A stretch of DNA of 64,000 nt from assembly GCF_900106065.1 (NCBI RefSeq), contig NZ_LT629796.1, positions 4,185,501 to 4,249,500 on the forward strand, in the 5' to 3' direction. The translations under genes were made by a program, and so were the position numbers. Every line of letters begins with the position of its first letter. Position 1 is the first letter of the stretch. Positions 17,093-25,527 of the stretch are shown one piece after another. The stretch comes from Pseudomonas mandelii (GTDB taxonomy: Bacteria; Pseudomonadota; Gammaproteobacteria; Pseudomonadales; Pseudomonadaceae). The notes below the pieces were generated by a model. The model was not told the origin of the DNA, made no database searches, and worked only from the letters and a program-made list of their open reading frames with translations.

Positions 17093-18385
17093 ATGAGCGA
17101 GTTCTTTGAGCACAACGTCGACGTCATCCAGCAACGCTGGCCGGCGTTGGCTGTGCGCTTGCTGGTCGAAGACACGAGCCTGCTACAGGCTGATCTGGTG
17201 GAAGGCCTGGGCTCGACGCTGAGCATCAATGGCATTCAGCTGACCAGCCGCCATGATCGCAGTCGCGAGGCCGTGCTTCAGGCCGACAGTTTGCCGCTCG
17301 ACAGTCCGGTGGCGCACGTCTACGGCACCGGGCTCGGCGATCTGCAAATGGAGTTGCTGCAACGCGCCGGTCTTGAGCATTTGTACGTGCACATCCTCAA
17401 CGGCGCCGTGTTTGCCCTGGTGCTGCAACTGCTCGATCAACAGCCGTGGCTCAGCGATCCCAGGGTCGAGCTGTTGTATGCCGGCGATCTGGGAGAAATC
17501 CAGCTGCCGTTTTTTGCCTTGCCCTCCGAGCTGGTACTGGCCGACGATTTCAGCGCAAAGATCCGTGATCGCCTGATCAGTGAAACCCATCTGACCTTCA
17601 ACAATCGTGAGTTCGATCCGCAGTCGCCTGAAATCGTGGAGCGCTTGCAGGTCAGTCTCAAATGGTTGCTGGGCGATCGCGACGTGGCCGAGTTGTTCGG
17701 TTCACAGCCGGGGCGGGAGGTGTTTGTCATCGCCACCGGGCCAAGCCTGGAACAGCACTTTGCGACCTTGCGCGCCATTCGCAATGAAGCCGAGCGACCG
17801 TTGTTCATCTGCGTCGACACAGCCTATCGTCCGCTGCTCAAGCACGGTATTCGTCCTGACATTGTCGTCAGCATCGACCAGCGCATTTCGCAGCGGCACC
17901 TGCCGTCTGAAGGCACGGCCGACATCACGCTGGTGTACATGCCCATGCTTGATCCGGCAGTGATCCAGGCCTGGCAGGGGCCGCGTTATGCCGGTTATTC
18001 CGCGAGCCCGATCTACCAGCAGCTGCGTCGGCAATTGCCCAGGGGCGAGCTGTATGTTGGCGGTAGCGTGATTCACCCGGCGGTCGACCTGGCGGTGAAG
18101 ATGGGCGCTGTGCAAATCACGCTGTTCGGCGCCGACTTTGCCTTCCCGGGTGACAAGACCCACGCAGGGTGGAGCGATGGTGATCTGGGGCCGCAGATGG
18201 GGGCTGCCAAGCACTGGGTGCTGGATGGCCACGGCCAGCGCATCAAGACTCAACTCAACTTCCGCAGCTATCTGTGTGAGCTGGAGCGTTTTATTGCGGG
18301 CCACCCACAGGTGCGTTTCCATAACAGCAGTCGGGCAGGGGCGATGATCGCCGGTACGGTTTTTCATCCGGAGTTTGCGTCATGA
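17093..18385 (+). CDS. DUF115 / MptE-like motility accessory factor (Maf-type)
   Basis: 430 residues. The DUF115 core runs from about 200 to 370, with VFVIATGPSLEQHF and ICVDTAYRPLLKHGIRPDIVV. Maf proteins with this domain transfer pseudaminic acid to flagellin in Campylobacter and Aeromonas; next to pse genes and fliC the same job is inferred. The ATG at 17093 is favoured by GAGG 4 nt upstream; a start at 17081 would add four residues. ATGA overlap with the following small gene. Confidence 0.82.
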   Translation: MSEFFEHNVDVIQQRWPALAVRLLVEDTSLLQADLVEGLGSTLSINGIQLTSRHDRSREAVLQADSLPLDSPVAHVYGTGLGDLQMELLQRAGLEHLYVHILNGAVFALVLQLLDQQPWLSDPRVELLYAGDLGEIQLPFFALPSELVLADDFSAKIRDRLISETHLTFNNREFDPQSPEIVERLQVSLKWLLGDRDVAELFGSQPGREVFVIATGPSLEQHFATLRAIRNEAERPLFICVDTAYRPLLKHGIRPDIVVSIDQRISQRHLPSEGTADITLVYMPMLDPAVIQAWQGPRYAGYSASPIYQQLRRQLPRGELYVGGSVIHPAVDLAVKMGAVQITLFGADFAFPGDKTHAGWSDGDLGPQMGAAKHWVLDGHGQRIKTQLNFRSYLCELERFIAGHPQVRFHNSSRAGAMIAGTVFHPEFAS

Positions 18386-18651
18386 GCGCGCTTGAAACCT
18401 TCGTTGCCGATGCGCAGCACTGTGCAGCCTTGTTCCGTCTGGGGCGTGATGTCGAAGCCAGCCTGGTAATGATCGAGCTGGTCGGTGAAGTGCATTCGGC
18501 ATTTGATTCCACGCCGCAGGCATCGCAACAGCAATGGGCATTTTTGCTCAGCAAAATGTTCGCGTGTCAGGAAGCGCAGAACTGGCTCGCATTGGCCGAT
18601 TACCTGGAATATGAACTGGTCGAGTTGCTGACCGAAAGCCTGTCTGTTTAA
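18382..18651 (+). CDS. Small hypothetical protein upstream of fliC
   Basis: 89-residue acidic, helix-rich protein (MSALETFVADAQHCAALFRLG...), no membrane segment or signal peptide. It is translationally coupled to the Maf-like gene by an ATGA overlap, so it is probably expressed and may work with it. The family is not recognised; a chaperone or adaptor role would be a guess. Confidence 0.75.
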   Translation: MSALETFVADAQHCAALFRLGRDVEASLVMIELVGEVHSAFDSTPQASQQQWAFLLSKMFACQEAQNWLALADYLEYELVELLTESLSV

Positions 18652-18665
18652 GCAATATCCCTTCT

Positions 18666-18702
18666 GTCGGTGCCGGCGAGTCCTCGCCAACCTGTCGCCG
18701 AC
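18666..18702 (+). terminator. Weak nested hairpin after the small gene
   Basis: GGCGAG/CTCGCC (18675-18688) lies inside GTCGG/CCGAC arms (18666-18670, 18698-18702). No T-run follows, so it is at best a rho-assisted or weak stop between the glycosylation genes and fliC. Confidence 0.3.
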
Positions 18703-18797
18703 ATTTCCCTGGCGTCATTTTTTCGCTGCCGGATCATCGCCAACCCCTTGATTTACGGGGGGTGGCAACGTGATGGCAAATAATTTTGAAAATCCCC

Positions 18798-18824
18798 TAA
18801 AGCAAGTTGCATTGGCGACGATAA
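18798..18824 (+). promoter_or_regulatory. Sigma-28 (FliA) promoter of fliC
   Basis: TAAAG at 18798-18802, 14 nt, then GACGATAA at 18817-18824, against the consensus TAAAG-N14-GCCGATAA. It lies 81 bp before the flagellin start, fitting a late class gene. Confidence 0.85.
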
Positions 18825-18904
18825 CTATTACGAAGGTTCTCTAGGCCATACCCGGCGGTTGCCAGGGCCGGAAGCCGCAGTACCCAACCAACGAGGAATT
18901 CGTC

Positions 18905-19756
18905 ATGGCTTTAACAGTAAACACCAACGTCACATCGTTGAACGTTCAGAAAAACCTGAACCGCGCTTCCGACGCTCTGTCGACATCGATGACTCGCCTG
19001 TCTTCCGGCCTGAAAATCAACAGCGCTAAAGATGACGCCGCCGGCCTGCAAATCGCTACCCGTATGACTTCGCAGATCCGCGGTCAGACCATGGCTATCA
19101 AAAACGCCAACGACGGTATCTCGATCGCTCAGACCGCTGAAGGCGCGATGCAAGAATCGACCAACATTCTGCAGCGTATGCGTGAACTGGCTGTTCAATC
19201 CCGAAACGACTCGAACGGCACCGCTGACCGCGCTGCTCTGAACAAAGAATTCGCTTCGATGTCGGACGAACTGACTCGTATCGCCAAGTCGACCAACCTG
19301 AACGGCAAGAACCTGATCGACGGCACCGCTGGCACCATGACCTTCCAGGTTGGTTCCAACACTGGCGCTACCAACCAGATCACCCTGACCCTGGACAGCG
19401 GCTTCGACGCAGCTACCCTGTCGGTTGACTCGGCTACCGTTCAGATCACTGGTAACAACTCGGCAACCGCCGAAGCTTCGATGAACAACGCGCTGACCAA
19501 AATCGACGCCGCTCTGGCCAAGATCAACTCCAGCCGTGCTGACCTCGGTGCTGCACAAAACCGTCTGTCCAGCACCATTTCCAACCTGCAAAACATCAAC
19601 GAAAACGCCAGTGCTGCACTGGGTCGCGTACAAGATACCGACTTCGCTGCTGAAACTGCACAGCTGACCAAGCAACAAACTCTGCAACAAGCTTCCACCG
19701 CAGTTCTGGCTCAGGCCAACCAACTGCCATCCGCTGTACTGAAACTGCTTCAGTAA
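18905..19756 (+). CDS. fliC: Flagellin
   Basis: Filament subunit, exported and polymerised under the FliD cap. 283 residues, a short flagellin: conserved N-terminal D0/D1 (1-140), small variable centre (about 145-195, rich in Ser, Thr and Asn, where glycosylation would occur), conserved C-terminal D1/D0 ending VLKLLQ. Residues 30-51 match the flg22 region recognised by plant FLS2 (INSAKDDAAGLQIA). GAGGA precedes the ATG. Driven by the sigma-28 promoter at 18798; a terminator follows at 19774. Confidence 0.97.
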   Translation: MALTVNTNVTSLNVQKNLNRASDALSTSMTRLSSGLKINSAKDDAAGLQIATRMTSQIRGQTMAIKNANDGISIAQTAEGAMQESTNILQRMRELAVQSRNDSNGTADRAALNKEFASMSDELTRIAKSTNLNGKNLIDGTAGTMTFQVGSNTGATNQITLTLDSGFDAATLSVDSATVQITGNNSATAEASMNNALTKIDAALAKINSSRADLGAAQNRLSSTISNLQNINENASAALGRVQDTDFAAETAQLTKQQTLQQASTAVLAQANQLPSAVLKLLQ

Positions 19757-19773
19757 TAGCTGAGTGAGTTTTG

Positions 19774-19810
19774 GCGGGGGAGTGTGCATGTCGCGCTCTC
19801 TCGCTTTTTT
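19774..19810 (+). terminator. Terminator after fliC
   Basis: GCGGGGGAG (19774-19782) pairs with CTCTCTCGC (19796-19804), including two G-U pairs, and is followed by six T. Allows fliC to be expressed far above flaG-fliD. Confidence 0.65.
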
Positions 19811-19829
19811 GGTTTAAGAGGTGATGGAC

Positions 19830-20195
19830 ATGGATATGAGCGTGAAGCTGAACTTGTCTTATCCTGCGGCCCCAAAGGCGACGGCTGTTGCCGAGAAGCC
19901 TGCGGAAAAGCCTCAAGCGGTCGCTGCGTCAGTGGTTGCTGTCAAGGATGAAGGTAAAAGCGGCTTAACCGAGCAGGAAAAACTGAAGATGGCCGTTCAG
20001 GAAATCGAAAAGTTCGTTCAGTCGGTCAAGCGTAATCTGGAGTTCTCGATTGACGAGCCTTCAGGCAAGGTTGTGGTAAAAGTGATTGCCAGCGACTCTG
20101 GTGAGGTGATCCGTCAGATCCCCAACGAAGAGGTCTTGAAACTGGCCAATAGTTTGAATGATGCAAGCAGCCTGTTGTTCAGCGCTAAAGCCTGA
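19830..20195 (+). CDS. flaG: FlaG family flagellar protein
   Basis: 121 residues. The variable N-terminus is Ala/Pro/Lys-rich; the conserved FlaG half has VQEIEKFVQSVKRNLEFSIDE and VIRQIPNEEVLKLANSL. FlaG affects filament length. The ATG at 19830 is chosen for AAGAGGTGA about 8 nt upstream; 19824 and 19836 are alternatives. Lies between the fliC terminator and fliD. Confidence 0.9.
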   Translation: MDMSVKLNLSYPAAPKATAVAEKPAEKPQAVAASVVAVKDEGKSGLTEQEKLKMAVQEIEKFVQSVKRNLEFSIDEPSGKVVVKVIASDSGEVIRQIPNEEVLKLANSLNDASSLLFSAKA

Positions 20196-20199
20196 CAAC

Positions 20200-20215
20200 T
20201 GGCACGAATTTTGTT
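20200..20215 (+). promoter_or_regulatory. Degenerate sigma-54 promoter before fliD
   Basis: TGGCAC-N5-TTGTT: the -24 element is perfect but the -12 element has GT in place of GC. It lies 65 bp from the fliD ATG, in line with the other sigma-54 sites here (53-64 bp). fliD is RpoN/FleQ-dependent in P. aeruginosa. Confidence 0.4.
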
Positions 20216-20277
20216 GCTATGTTCTTTTGGGCGTTGTAGTGGTCAAAAGGCCGGCGACACACTGAAGGGAGTTTCAC

Positions 20278-21708
20278 ATGGCAAGTCCAATTCTACCGGG
20301 CACAGGTTTAGGTTCCGGCCTTGATACTGGTGCTATCGTCAAAGCCTTGGTGAACGCTGACAAAGCGGCCAAGCAAGGTCAGATCGATCGTGGAACCGCC
20401 ACTAACTCGGCGAGTATTTCCGGGATTGGTACCTTGAAGTCGCTGTTGGCCACGTTCCAGAAAGCGCTTACCGATCTGGGTAGTACGACAACCCCTCAGT
20501 TCACGGGTTTTGCCGCGACGTCGTCCGATGTAAAAGTGCTGACCGCTACGTCCAGTAACGCGGCTGTCGCCGGTAACTACGTGGTCGACATCACTAGCCT
20601 GGCCACCTCATCGAAAGTGGCTTCCGCTGCATTTGCCGGTGGTACAACCAGTGCGATCCCTGCTGGCACGCTGACCATCACCCAAAATGGCAAAAGCTAT
20701 CCGGTAACTGTGGGTGCAGGCGCCACGTTGCAATCGGTGCGTGATTCGATCAACAGCCAATACCAGTCCAGTGGCTTGAGCGCCAACATTGTGACCGACA
20801 GTTTCGGCTCGCGTCTGGTGTTGGGTTCCACGACGACTGGTGCGGGTTCCGACATTTCCGCCAGCGGTATTGCCGGTCTGGAAATCGATGGGACCGCCCC
20901 GATGGTCACACCGCCGACGGCCACTTCTTCGGGGGCTATTGGTGCTCCGGCCCAGGATGCGGTGTTTAGCGTCGACGGTCTGGCGATGACCAGCAAGTCC
21001 AACACCATCGACAAGACGATCTCCGGGTTGAGCCTGAATTTGCTCACCACCGGCAAGTCGACCGTCACCGTTGCGCCCAACAATGATGGTCTGAAGGCGT
21101 CGATCCAGAAATTCGTCGATGCGTACAACGCCGTCGCCAACGCTGTGACTTCGTTGACCAAGCCGTCCCTGGATGACGATGGCAAGCTGACCGTTTCCGC
21201 GGCGCTGACCGGTGACCCGCTGCCACGTTCGATTCTGGATTCCTTGCGGGGCCCGCTGTCACAGACCGGTGCCGGCGACAAGCTGACTGTGCTTTCCCAG
21301 TTGGGTATCACCACCAACCAGAAGACCGGCGCACTGGACTTTGACAGCACCAAGTTCAACACTGCAATGAACGACAAGAAGCTGGGCGGTGAGGTTCAGA
21401 CACTGTTCACGGGTACCAACGGTCTGATTGAGCGTATGAACAACGCGATCAAGCCTTACACCGAAGGTAAAACCGTCAATGGCAAAGCAGTCGACTCTAT
21501 CCTGGATGCGCGCGCCAAGAGTCTAGATTCAACCAAGAAAAAGCTGTCCAATGACCAGGCGGCCCTGGATCGCCGAATCGAGACCCTGACGGCGGTGCTG
21601 ACCAAAAAGTACAACGACATGGATACTCTGGTCGGCAAGCTGAAAGCGACAGCCAGTAACATCACCTCGATGTTTGAGGCGATGACAGCGCAGCAGAAGA
21701 ACTCGTAA
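20278..21708 (+). CDS. fliD: Flagellar hook-associated protein 2 (filament cap)
   Basis: 476 residues. FliD N-terminal domain (about 9-105: LGSGLDTGAIVKALVNADK), FliD C-terminal domain (about 225-460) with coiled C-terminus (LDSTKKKLSNDQAALDRRIE). Forms the pentameric or hexameric cap that folds flagellin at the filament tip, and in Pseudomonas also acts as mucin adhesin. AGGGAG precedes the ATG. A strong terminator follows. Confidence 0.96.
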   Translation: MASPILPGTGLGSGLDTGAIVKALVNADKAAKQGQIDRGTATNSASISGIGTLKSLLATFQKALTDLGSTTTPQFTGFAATSSDVKVLTATSSNAAVAGNYVVDITSLATSSKVASAAFAGGTTSAIPAGTLTITQNGKSYPVTVGAGATLQSVRDSINSQYQSSGLSANIVTDSFGSRLVLGSTTTGAGSDISASGIAGLEIDGTAPMVTPPTATSSGAIGAPAQDAVFSVDGLAMTSKSNTIDKTISGLSLNLLTTGKSTVTVAPNNDGLKASIQKFVDAYNAVANAVTSLTKPSLDDDGKLTVSAALTGDPLPRSILDSLRGPLSQTGAGDKLTVLSQLGITTNQKTGALDFDSTKFNTAMNDKKLGGEVQTLFTGTNGLIERMNNAIKPYTEGKTVNGKAVDSILDARAKSLDSTKKKLSNDQAALDRRIETLTAVLTKKYNDMDTLVGKLKATASNITSMFEAMTAQQKNS

Positions 21709-21721
21709 CACCCGAACCGCC

Positions 21722-21758
21722 AAAAGCCCGGCAGCGTTTTAGAGCGCTCCGGGCTTTT
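21722..21758. terminator. Terminator after fliD
   Basis: AAAAGCCCGG (21722-21731) pairs with CCGGGCTTTT (21749-21758), with an inner AGCG/CGCT pair and further T beyond. It separates fliD from fliS. Confidence 0.85.
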
Positions 21759-21770
21759 TGTTTTTGGATC

Positions 21771-21797
21771 TAAAGTTTTTTGACGCGTCGTCGATAC
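21771..21797 (+). promoter_or_regulatory. Sigma-28 promoter of fliS-fliT
   Basis: TAAAGTTT (21771-21778) is a perfect -35, spaced 11 nt from GTCGATAC (21790-21797; 6 of 8 to GCCGATAA). It begins 13 bp after the fliD terminator and lies 40 bp before the fliS start, so fliS can be made as a late gene. Confidence 0.7.
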
Positions 21798-21836
21798 ACT
21801 GGTTATACGAACCACAGATTTCTGATGAGGTACAAC

Positions 21837-22232
21837 ATGAATCCAATGTTAGCCCTTCGCCAATACCAGAAGATTGGCGCTCAGGCGCAGACTTCCGAAG
21901 CCAGCCCGCATCGTCTGGTTCAGATGCTTATGGAAGGCGGACTGGATCGCATAGCCCAAGCCAGGGGCGCGATGGAACGCAAAGACATTCCGAACAAGGG
22001 TGTTCTGATCGGCAAGGCCATCGGCATCATCGGCGGTCTGCGTGAAGGTCTGGATCTGGAAAATCAGGCTGAATCGGTAGGCGAGCTGGATAATCTCTAT
22101 ACCTACATGATGAAGCGTCTGGCTGAAGCCAATATCAAGACCGATCCAAAAATCCTCGACGAAGTCGCCGACCTGCTTCGCACGGTCAAAGACGGTTGGG
22201 ATGCCATTGCCGCGCCGGGTCCGCAGTTTTAA
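21837..22232 (+). CDS. fliS: Flagellin export chaperone
   Basis: 131 residues, family length. N-terminal ALRQYQKIGAQAQTSEASPHRLVQMLMEG is the FliS signature. Binds the flagellin C-terminus to stop early polymerisation. GAGG 6 nt before the ATG at 21837; an in-frame start at 21780 lies inside the promoter. fliT follows after 10 bp. Confidence 0.95.
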   Translation: MNPMLALRQYQKIGAQAQTSEASPHRLVQMLMEGGLDRIAQARGAMERKDIPNKGVLIGKAIGIIGGLREGLDLENQAESVGELDNLYTYMMKRLAEANIKTDPKILDEVADLLRTVKDGWDAIAAPGPQF

Positions 22233-22242
22233 GGAGATCACC

Positions 22243-22539
22243 ATGAGTCTTGTCTTGCAGCGAATCGAACTAACCCGCGATGCCCTCGTCGGTGCATTGG
22301 CCGAGCGCAACTGGGAGGCCATTAGTGAATTGGACCTGGCTTGCCGTTCCTGCATGGAAGACGTCTTGAGTGAAGCTTCGGTGGATGAGGTCGCGTTGCG
22401 CGACAACCTTGAGGAGTTGCTGGGCGTGTATAAACAGCTTCTGGAGGCGGCGACAGGGGAGCGCCAGGCGATAGTCGACGAGATGTCGCAGATCCATCAA
22501 GCACAGAGCGCGGCAAAGGTTTACCATCTGTTTGGTTAA
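22243..22539 (+). CDS. fliT: FliT-like flagellar protein (position of fleP)
   Basis: 98 residues, all-helical, 10 bp after fliS with AAGGAG upstream. Helical chaperone pattern and position between fliS and fleQ match FliT/FleP-type small proteins of Pseudomonas, but sequence motifs are weak. Likely an export chaperone for FliD. The stop codon lies in a palindrome, GGTTAATTAACC (22534-22545). Confidence 0.75.
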   Translation: MSLVLQRIELTRDALVGALAERNWEAISELDLACRSCMEDVLSEASVDEVALRDNLEELLGVYKQLLEAATGERQAIVDEMSQIHQAQSAAKVYHLFG

Positions 22540-22595
22540 TTAACCCTCAGTTAATCCAAACATAGTGCGCCATAAATTTGACTGTGCACGGTTTT

Positions 22596-22624
22596 TTGAC
22601 TTAACTAGTGGCTGGTACCAGATT
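22596..22624 (+). promoter_or_regulatory. Possible sigma-70 promoter of fleQ
   Basis: TTGACT at 22596 with a weak -10 (CAGATT at 22619). A second TTGACT sits at 22578. No GG-N10-GC is present in this gap, which fits fleQ being outside the sigma-54 tier. The exact promoter is not fixed by sequence. Confidence 0.3.
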
Positions 22625-22712
22625 TCAGTCGTCTACAGGCATAACGTGTCTGCAAGCGTCTAGCTTGCCCCCTCATTTTGGGCATTGAGTTGACTAGGGA
22701 AGTTGCTATTGC

Positions 22713-24188
22713 ATGTGGCGTGAAACCAAAATTCTGCTGATTGACGACGATAGCGTCCGCCGCCGCGATTTGGCGGTGATTTTAAATTTTCTTGGCGAAG
22801 AAAATTTACCCTGTGGTAGCCATGACTGGCAGCAGGCTGTCGGCTCTTTGTCATCAAGTCGTGAAGTGATCTGTGTCCTCATCGGGACGGTCAATGCTCC
22901 TGGCGCACTTCCGGGCCTGTTAAAGACACTCGCAACCTGGGATGAGTTCCTTCCGGTTTTGTTAATGGGCGATAATTCTTCCATTGACTTGCCTGAAGAC
23001 CAGCGTCGCCGAGTGCTTTCGACCCTCGAAATGCCACCCAGCTACAGCAAATTGCTCGACTCGCTGCACCGTGCGCAGGTCTATCGCGAGATGTACGACC
23101 AGGCCCGCGAACGCGGTCGTCATCGAGAACCCAACCTTTTCCGTAGCCTTGTCGGCACCAGCCGGGCGATTCAGCACGTCCGTCAGATGATGCAGCAAGT
23201 GGCCGATACCGACGCCAGTGTGCTGATCCTTGGCGAGTCCGGCACCGGCAAGGAAGTGGTCGCGCGCAACCTGCACTACCACTCCAAGCGTCGTGACGCG
23301 CCGTTCGTTCCGGTCAACTGCGGGGCGATCCCGGCCGAGTTGCTGGAAAGCGAATTGTTCGGCCACGAGAAAGGCGCTTTCACCGGGGCGATCACCAGCC
23401 GCGCCGGGCGTTTTGAGTTGGCCAATGGCGGCACCCTGTTCCTCGACGAAATTGGCGACATGCCGTTGCCGATGCAGGTCAAGTTACTGCGCGTGTTGCA
23501 GGAACGCACCTTCGAGCGCGTGGGCAGCAACAAGACCCAGAGTGTCGACGTGCGCATCATTGCGGCGACTCACAAGAATCTCGAAAGCATGATCGAGATC
23601 GGCACGTTCCGCGAAGACTTGTACTACCGCCTGAACGTGTTCCCGATCGAGATGGCGCCGCTGCGCGAACGTGTCGAAGACATCCCGTTGCTGATGAACG
23701 AGTTGATCTCGCGCATGGAGCACGAGAAGCGTGGTTCGATCCGCTTCAACTCGGCGGCGATCATGTCGCTGTGCCGTCACGGTTGGCCGGGCAACGTTCG
23801 CGAACTCGCCAACCTGGTGGAACGCATGGCGATCATGCACCCCTACGGGGTGATCGGCGTGGTCGAGCTGCCGAAGAAATTCCGCTACGTCGATGATGAA
23901 GACGAGCAACTGGTCGACAGCCTGCGCAGTGATCTTGAAGAACGGGTGGCCATCAACGGTCATACCCCGGACTTCACCGCCAACGCCATGCTGCCGCCGG
24001 AAGGTCTGGACCTCAAAGACTACCTCGGTGGTCTGGAGCAGGGCTTGATTCAGCAGGCGCTGGATGATGCCAATGGGATCGTGGCGCGTGCCGCAGAACG
24101 CCTGCGTATTCGTCGTACCACGCTGGTGGAGAAGATGCGCAAGTACGGCATGAGCCGTCGCGACGGTGATGAACAGGCGGATGATTGA
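22713..24188 (+). CDS. fleQ: Flagellar master regulator, sigma-54 activator
   Basis: 491 residues. The N-terminal receiver-like domain (1-120) keeps DDD at 10-12 but lacks a phosphorylatable Asp. The AAA+ domain (about 140-375) has Walker A GESGTGKE at 174, intact GAFTGA at 221-226 and the GNVREL motif. Fis-type helix-turn-helix at the C-terminus ([18 protein letters not shown]). Activates RpoN-dependent flagellar genes, binds c-di-GMP and is restrained by FleN, encoded at 48630. Monocistronic position with a 173-bp leader. Confidence 0.97.
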   Translation: MWRETKILLIDDDSVRRRDLAVILNFLGEENLPCGSHDWQQAVGSLSSSREVICVLIGTVNAPGALPGLLKTLATWDEFLPVLLMGDNSSIDLPEDQRRRVLSTLEMPPSYSKLLDSLHRAQVYREMYDQARERGRHREPNLFRSLVGTSRAIQHVRQMMQQVADTDASVLILGESGTGKEVVARNLHYHSKRRDAPFVPVNCGAIPAELLESELFGHEKGAFTGAITSRAGRFELANGGTLFLDEIGDMPLPMQVKLLRVLQERTFERVGSNKTQSVDVRIIAATHKNLESMIEIGTFREDLYYRLNVFPIEMAPLRERVEDIPLLMNELISRMEHEKRGSIRFNSAAIMSLCRHGWPGNVRELANLVERMAIMHPYGVIGVVELPKKFRYVDDEDEQLVDSLRSDLEERVAINGHTPDFTANAMLPPEGLDLKDYLGGLEQGLIQQALDDANGIVARAAERLRIRRTTLVEKMRKYGMSRRDGDEQADD

Positions 24189-24229
24189 CGCCTGTTTTTC
24201 AAGTCGTTCATTTGTAGGCGGTTTTTTTT

Positions 24230-24245
24230 AGGCACGGGTATTGCT
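24230..24245 (+). promoter_or_regulatory. Sigma-54 promoter of fleSR
   Basis: AGGCACGGGTATTGCT: GG at 24231-24232 and GC at 24243-24244, ten bases apart. 56 bp before the fleS ATG. A loose CGCCT/AGGCG hairpin with a T-run (24189-24229) just upstream may end fleQ. Confidence 0.8.
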
Positions 24246-24298
24246 ACATCCCTCGCAACGTTCCGTTTAACTGACGGTCAGCCTAGCGAGAGAGCACG

Positions 24299-25522
24299 AT
24301 GCCCCAAGCCGCCCAGATGTCTCCTGTCCCTGATGCTTCGGGGCAACCGTCGTCCGTAGAGCAGGCAAGCCGGCTTGGCCTTGAGCAGGCGTTCTCGCTG
24401 TTCAACCAAATGTCGAGCCAGCTGACTGATTCCTACAGCATGCTGGAAGCCCGGGTCACCGAGCTCAAGGGTGAGCTGGCGGTGGTCAGCGCTCAGCGCA
24501 TGCAAGAGCTGGCGGAAAAGGAACGCCTGGCCAACCGTCTGCAAAACCTCCTCGATCTGTTGCCTGGCGGCGTCATCGTCATCGATGCCCAGGGCATTGT
24601 GCGTGAAGCCAACCCGGCGGCCTGCGAGTTGCTCGGCCTGCCCCTCGAAGGCGAGCTCTGGCGCCATGTCATTGCTCGTTGCTTTGCTCCTCGCGAAGAC
24701 GACGGTCACGAAATCTCTCTGAAGGACGGTCGACGTCTGTCGATCGCCACTCGTTCGCTGGATGCCGAGCCCGGGCAGTTGGTGTTGCTCAACGACCTGA
24801 CCGAAACCCGTCATCTGCAAGATCAGCTGGCTCGCCACGAGCGCCTGTCGTCTCTCGGCCGAATGGTCGCCTCGCTGGCCCATCAGATTCGGACGCCGTT
24901 GTCCGCCGCGTTGCTCTACGCCAGTCATTTGACTGAGCAGGAATTGCCGGTCGCCACGCAGCAACGTTTTGCCGGGCGCCTGAAAGAGCGGTTGCATGAG
25001 CTGGAACATCAGGTTCGCGACATGTTGGTGTTCGCGCGGGGCGAGCTGCCGTTGACCGACCGCGTCACGCCCAAGCAATTGATGCAGTCGCTGCAATCGG
25101 CGGCACTGACTCATGTTCAGGATTTGCCGATTCGCTGGCAGTGCGACAGTCATGCCGGTGAACTGCTGTGCAACCTCGACACCTTGGTCGGCGCAATCCT
25201 TAATCTGATCGAGAACGCCGTTCAGGCCAGTGCCGGTGATGTCCGCTTGAAAGTGCATTTCTATGCCAGGGGAAACAACCTGCGGGTGTGCATCAGTGAC
25301 AGCGGCAGCGGCATCGACGGCAAAGTACTGGCGCGCTTGGGTGAGCCGTTTTTCACCACTAAAACCACCGGGACTGGCCTGGGCCTGACCGTGGTCAAGG
25401 CCGTGGCCCGTGCTCATCAGGGAGAATTGCAGTTGCGCTCGCGGCCGGGTCGCGGCACCTGCGCGCAGGTCATCCTGCCGCTTTTTTCCGGTGAACAGCC
25501 TAACGCTCAGGGAGCGGAGTGA
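24299..25522 (+). CDS. fleS: Flagellar sensor histidine kinase
   Basis: 407 residues, no membrane segment, so a cytoplasmic kinase. Coiled region (50-80), PAS domain (about 80-170: LLDLLPGGVIVIDAQG), HisKA with phospho-acceptor H195 in AHQIRTPL, and HATPase domain (FFTTKTTGTGLGL). Phosphorylates FleR, which drives mid-stage hook and basal-body genes. Overlaps fleR. Driven by the sigma-54 site at 24230. Confidence 0.95.
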   Translation: MPQAAQMSPVPDASGQPSSVEQASRLGLEQAFSLFNQMSSQLTDSYSMLEARVTELKGELAVVSAQRMQELAEKERLANRLQNLLDLLPGGVIVIDAQGIVREANPAACELLGLPLEGELWRHVIARCFAPREDDGHEISLKDGRRLSIATRSLDAEPGQLVLLNDLTETRHLQDQLARHERLSSLGRMVASLAHQIRTPLSAALLYASHLTEQELPVATQQRFAGRLKERLHELEHQVRDMLVFARGELPLTDRVTPKQLMQSLQSAALTHVQDLPIRWQCDSHAGELLCNLDTLVGAILNLIENAVQASAGDVRLKVHFYARGNNLRVCISDSGSGIDGKVLARLGEPFFTTKTTGTGLGLTVVKAVARAHQGELQLRSRPGRGTCAQVILPLFSGEQPNAQGAE

Positions 25523-25527
25523 AGGAC

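Noticed and set aside
22560..22712. Vfr/CRP-like site before fleQ
   Set aside because: Vfr is known to act on fleQ in P. aeruginosa, but no TGTGA-N6-TCACA-like dyad could be found here.
22713..23072. FleQ receiver domain as a decayed (broken) domain
   Set aside because: Loss of the phosphorylated Asp is normal for FleQ, which is controlled by c-di-GMP and FleN instead.
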